In this document: positions 16,417-17,871 of the stretch, piece after piece
Position numbering within the stretch: position 1 is the first letter of the stretch
Layout of the letters: every line of letters begins with the position of its first letter
NCBI GenBank assembly: GCA_947304695.1
Contig: CAMZBS010000040.1
Location: forward strand, 1-17,871
Origin: an uncultured Prevotella sp.
Lineage (GTDB): Bacteria > Bacteroidota > Bacteroidia > Bacteroidales > Bacteroidaceae
Direction: 5' to 3'
DNA length: 17,871 nucleotides
The notes under the pieces: generated by a model
Databases searched by the model: none
Told to the model about the DNA's origin: nothing
The model's input: the letters and a program-made list of their open reading frames with translations, nothing else
Position numbers and translations under genes: made by a program

Positions 16417-17325
16417 ATGGCAAGCCAACAACAACTGCAGGAAGAGCTGGAACGCTTGCGTGAGGACTACAACCAGCTGGAACGCAACTTCGACAGCATG
16501 TCGGAGGGCTATCAGGAGTCGCTGCTCCTGTACGACAGGCTGGAAGAGACGTGCCGGGAACTGGAAGAGACCAACCGCAAGCTCGACATTGCCCGTCAGA
16601 AAGCCGAAGAGTCGTCGAGGATGAAGTCACACTTCATCCAGCAGATCTCACATGAGATACGCACACCGCTCAACATCCTCTCAGGCTTCACGCAAGTGGT
16701 CACCTCGCCTGACATGGAACTCGACGAAGACACAAAAGCCAGCATCAACCAGCAGATCCTGGAAAACACAGACCGCATAACACGCCTGGTCAACAAGATG
16801 CTTGAACTGAGCGATGCCAGCAGCAAGACCGTCATTGAGCGCAACGACCAGACAATGGCCCTGCAGATAGCAGCCGAGGCCGTCGAAGCCAGCGACATTG
16901 CCACCGCCCCGCACCTCAACTTCAACATGCACATAGCGAAGGAGGCCGAGAACATCGTGATCACCACCGACCGCCAGTCGGCAGTACGTGCCCTCACGCT
17001 CATTCTCGGCAATGCCCGCAAATTCACGAAAGAGGCCGAAGCCCATGCACGTCATGACATCACGGAGGAAAAGAAACAGGCCACATTGCTCATCGACACC
17101 ACCGACCACGCAGTACGCTTCATCATAGAAGACAACGGCATCGGAATACCCGCACACGAGGCCGACCACATCTTTGAAGAGTTCGTACAGCTCAACCCTT
17201 ACTACGACGGCACCGGCATCGGGCTCACCGTAGCCCGCTCGCTGGCCCGGCGACTGGGAGGCGACATCGTGCTCGACACCACCTACACCCCCGCCACCCG
17301 TTTCGTCATGACCCTGCCCATATAG
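16417..17325 (+). CDS. Cytoplasmic histidine kinase with N-terminal coiled coil
   Basis: The 302-aa protein has no signal or membrane segment. Residues about 5-68 are a charged coiled coil (LQEELERLREDYNQLERNF), then comes the dimerisation/phosphoacceptor H-box SHEIRTPLNILSGF with His79. The catalytic domain has N-box LILGNARKFT (Asn199), G1 IEDNGIGIP (237-245), an F-box-like IFEEFVQL and G2 GTGIGLTVARSLARRLGG (265-282). All key residues are present, so it should be active. No receiver domain or response regulator is encoded in the window. It is the last gene of the operon with the RsbW- and STAS-like proteins, which suggests that it reads or feeds the same signal. A hairpin array starts 24 bases after the stop. 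Confidence 0.93.
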   Translation: MASQQQLQEELERLREDYNQLERNFDSMSEGYQESLLLYDRLEETCRELEETNRKLDIARQKAEESSRMKSHFIQQISHEIRTPLNILSGFTQVVTSPDMELDEDTKASINQQILENTDRITRLVNKMLELSDASSKTVIERNDQTMALQIAAEAVEASDIATAPHLNFNMHIAKEAENIVITTDRQSAVRALTLILGNARKFTKEAEAHARHDITEEKKQATLLIDTTDHAVRFIIEDNGIGIPAHEADHIFEEFVQLNPYYDGTGIGLTVARSLARRLGGDIVLDTTYTPATRFVMTLPI

Positions 17326-17348
17326 TCTGAAATCAAAAACAGAGTCAA

Positions 17349-17427
17349 CTACTGATTGTATTCAGGCTGTATACAACTTGTATTCACCGTAAATACAGTT
17401 TGTATACAGCCTGAATACAATCAGTAG
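17349..17427. repeat. 36-bp inverted repeat built of 11-bp units (TGTATWCA array)
   Basis: Arms 17349-17384 and 17392-17427 are complementary over 36 bases with two mismatches and a 7-base loop (CACCGTA). Within this, six 11-base units run head to tail from 17357 to 17422; their first eight bases are TGTATTCA, TGTATACA, TGTATTCA, TAAATACA, TGTATACA and TGAATACA. Units 2 and 5 are palindromic and units 1 and 6 are mirror images. No T-tract follows, so a simple terminator is unlikely. The even 11-base phasing places the sites on one face of the helix, as expected for cooperative protein binding. Confidence 0.85.
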
Positions 17428-17632
17428 AATACGTTTATCTAAAGACAAGTTGACTGTTGCAATGACAAAGAAACGACGAAAAAAGAAGGCAAAAACACAA
17501 AAGGAGTAGTTGGCGCAGTTATGGGTGTAGTTTAACAGCACTCGCAACAATCTGACAAACAGCTATTTATAAAAATGTAGTTGTGCGTTTTTTAAATCAA
17601 TGCAAAAACATTTTTTTGTCTTTTACAAACAC
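17428..17632. other. A/T- and purine-rich intergenic stretch
   Basis: No supported gene lies here. There is a purine-rich run around 17461-17510 and T-runs at 17588-17593 and 17611-17617. A 15-codon frame from 17462 encodes a very basic peptide, but no ribosome-binding site or conservation argument supports it. A weak A-T hairpin (17587-17593 with 17604-17609) before T7 could end the plus-strand operon, at low confidence. Confidence 0.4.
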
Positions 17633-17745
17633 CCCGCGCTTCGGCTCCGTTGTCAGGCGGGCTAGGTGTCGGTTACCTCTTTGGCCGACACCTAACCCAT
17701 TCAAGAATCCTCTCCACAAAGGCATTTCAGGCCTGTTGGGTTAGG
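17633..17745. other. GC-rich structured region with two overlapping inverted repeats
   Basis: Arms 17663-17672 (TAGGTGTCGG) and 17685-17694 (CCGACACCTA) form a perfect 10-bp stem. CCTAACCCA at 17691-17699 is also the complement of TGGGTTAGG at 17737-17745, so the 17691-17694 bases can join only one of the two stems. A further CCCGC/GCGGG pairing (17633-17637 with 17657-17661) is possible. It lies just downstream of the stop of the minus-strand partial gene. No T-tract adjoins either stem. Confidence 0.55.
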
Positions 17746-17871
17746 AGGTTAGGAGTGAATCAGTAGTAACCGTTGCGGTGTCATCGCTCACCGAAGGACT
17801 GCCACCACTGTCTTCATCAGGATTACCAGGCCTTTCTTTCAAATCATTGTCGGTTATGACAACTTTGAAAT
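17741..17871 (-). CDS. 3' end of an unidentified gene, acidic Ser/Thr-rich C-terminus (partial)
   Basis: On the minus strand one frame is open from the right edge to a TAA at 17743-17741, giving 42 residues that begin FKVVITDNDLKERPGNPDED and end TTDSLLTS. The other two minus frames stop within 30 bases of the edge. The tail is acidic and rich in Ser, Thr and Gly. The length is too short for assignment; the composition resembles C-terminal tails of Bacteroidetes proteins but no family can be named. It would converge on the histidine-kinase operon. Confidence 0.45.
   Translation of the reverse strand, partial: FKVVITDNDLKERPGNPDEDSGGSPSVSDDTATVTTDSLLTS

Noticed and set aside
17462..17509. 15-codon frame for a very basic peptide (MTKKRRKKKAKTQKE)
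   Set aside because: It is too short to judge, without a ribosome-binding site, and is explained by a purine-rich stretch of DNA.
17419..17766. AATCAGTAG occurring at 17419-17427 and again at 17758-17766, as possible ends of a small element
   Set aside because: Nine bases are too few to exclude chance and no other element features such as a transposase or terminal inverted repeats are present.

Overview
The window looks like chromosomal DNA of a Bacteroidales bacterium, most likely Prevotella/Segatella or a close relative. Evidence: Bacteroidetes-type promoters (TAnnTTTG at -7, several with TTTG or TTG about 20 bases upstream), no strong Shine-Dalgarno sites before most genes, a tRNA-Val without encoded CCA, and a gene set and order typical of that group (guaB, two PpiC/SurA-type isomerases, OstA-like protein, small membrane protein, mutL). 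This is inferred from gene content and signals; no search was run.

Layout. (1) 1-944, minus: 5' part of an RluB-type pseudouridine synthase gene with a long Gln/Gly/Arg/Tyr-rich repeat tail before its S4 domain; it runs off the left edge. Upstream of it are purB (1028-2374) and a tRNA-Val(UAC) gene (2537-2611) with its own promoter and terminator. (2) 2787-5177, minus: an OmpA-family outer-membrane protein followed by a lipoprotein with a ZU5-like segment, sharing one promoter and one terminator. (3) 5340-13603, minus: a long co-directional cluster guaB - PpiC isomerase - SurA-like isomerase - OstA-like LPS-transport protein - 85-aa tail-anchored protein - mutL, with gaps of 1-58 bases and two overlaps. 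(4) 13745-17325: a partner-switching signalling locus. A membrane TPR protein with a SpoIIE/PP2C phosphatase domain (minus) is divergent from a plus-strand operon of an RsbW-like ATPase, a STAS anti-anti-sigma protein and a soluble histidine kinase. (5) 17326-17871: an intergenic region with a striking array of six 11-bp units folded into a 36-bp inverted repeat, a GC-rich structured stretch, and the 3' end of an unidentified minus-strand gene leaving the right edge.

How the genes work together. Block 3 mixes purine synthesis (GuaB), outer-membrane biogenesis (periplasmic chaperones and LPS transport) and mismatch repair (MutL). Block 4 contains all classical parts of an Rsb/Spo partner switch (kinase, antagonist, phosphatase) plus a histidine kinase, but no sigma factor and no response regulator in the window, so its output is open. 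The most unusual non-coding signals are the 17.35-17.43 kb array and five short 7- or 8-bp-period repeat tracts. Three of these fall exactly in the signal-peptide codons of three successive envelope genes, and the other two lie just upstream of two of those genes.
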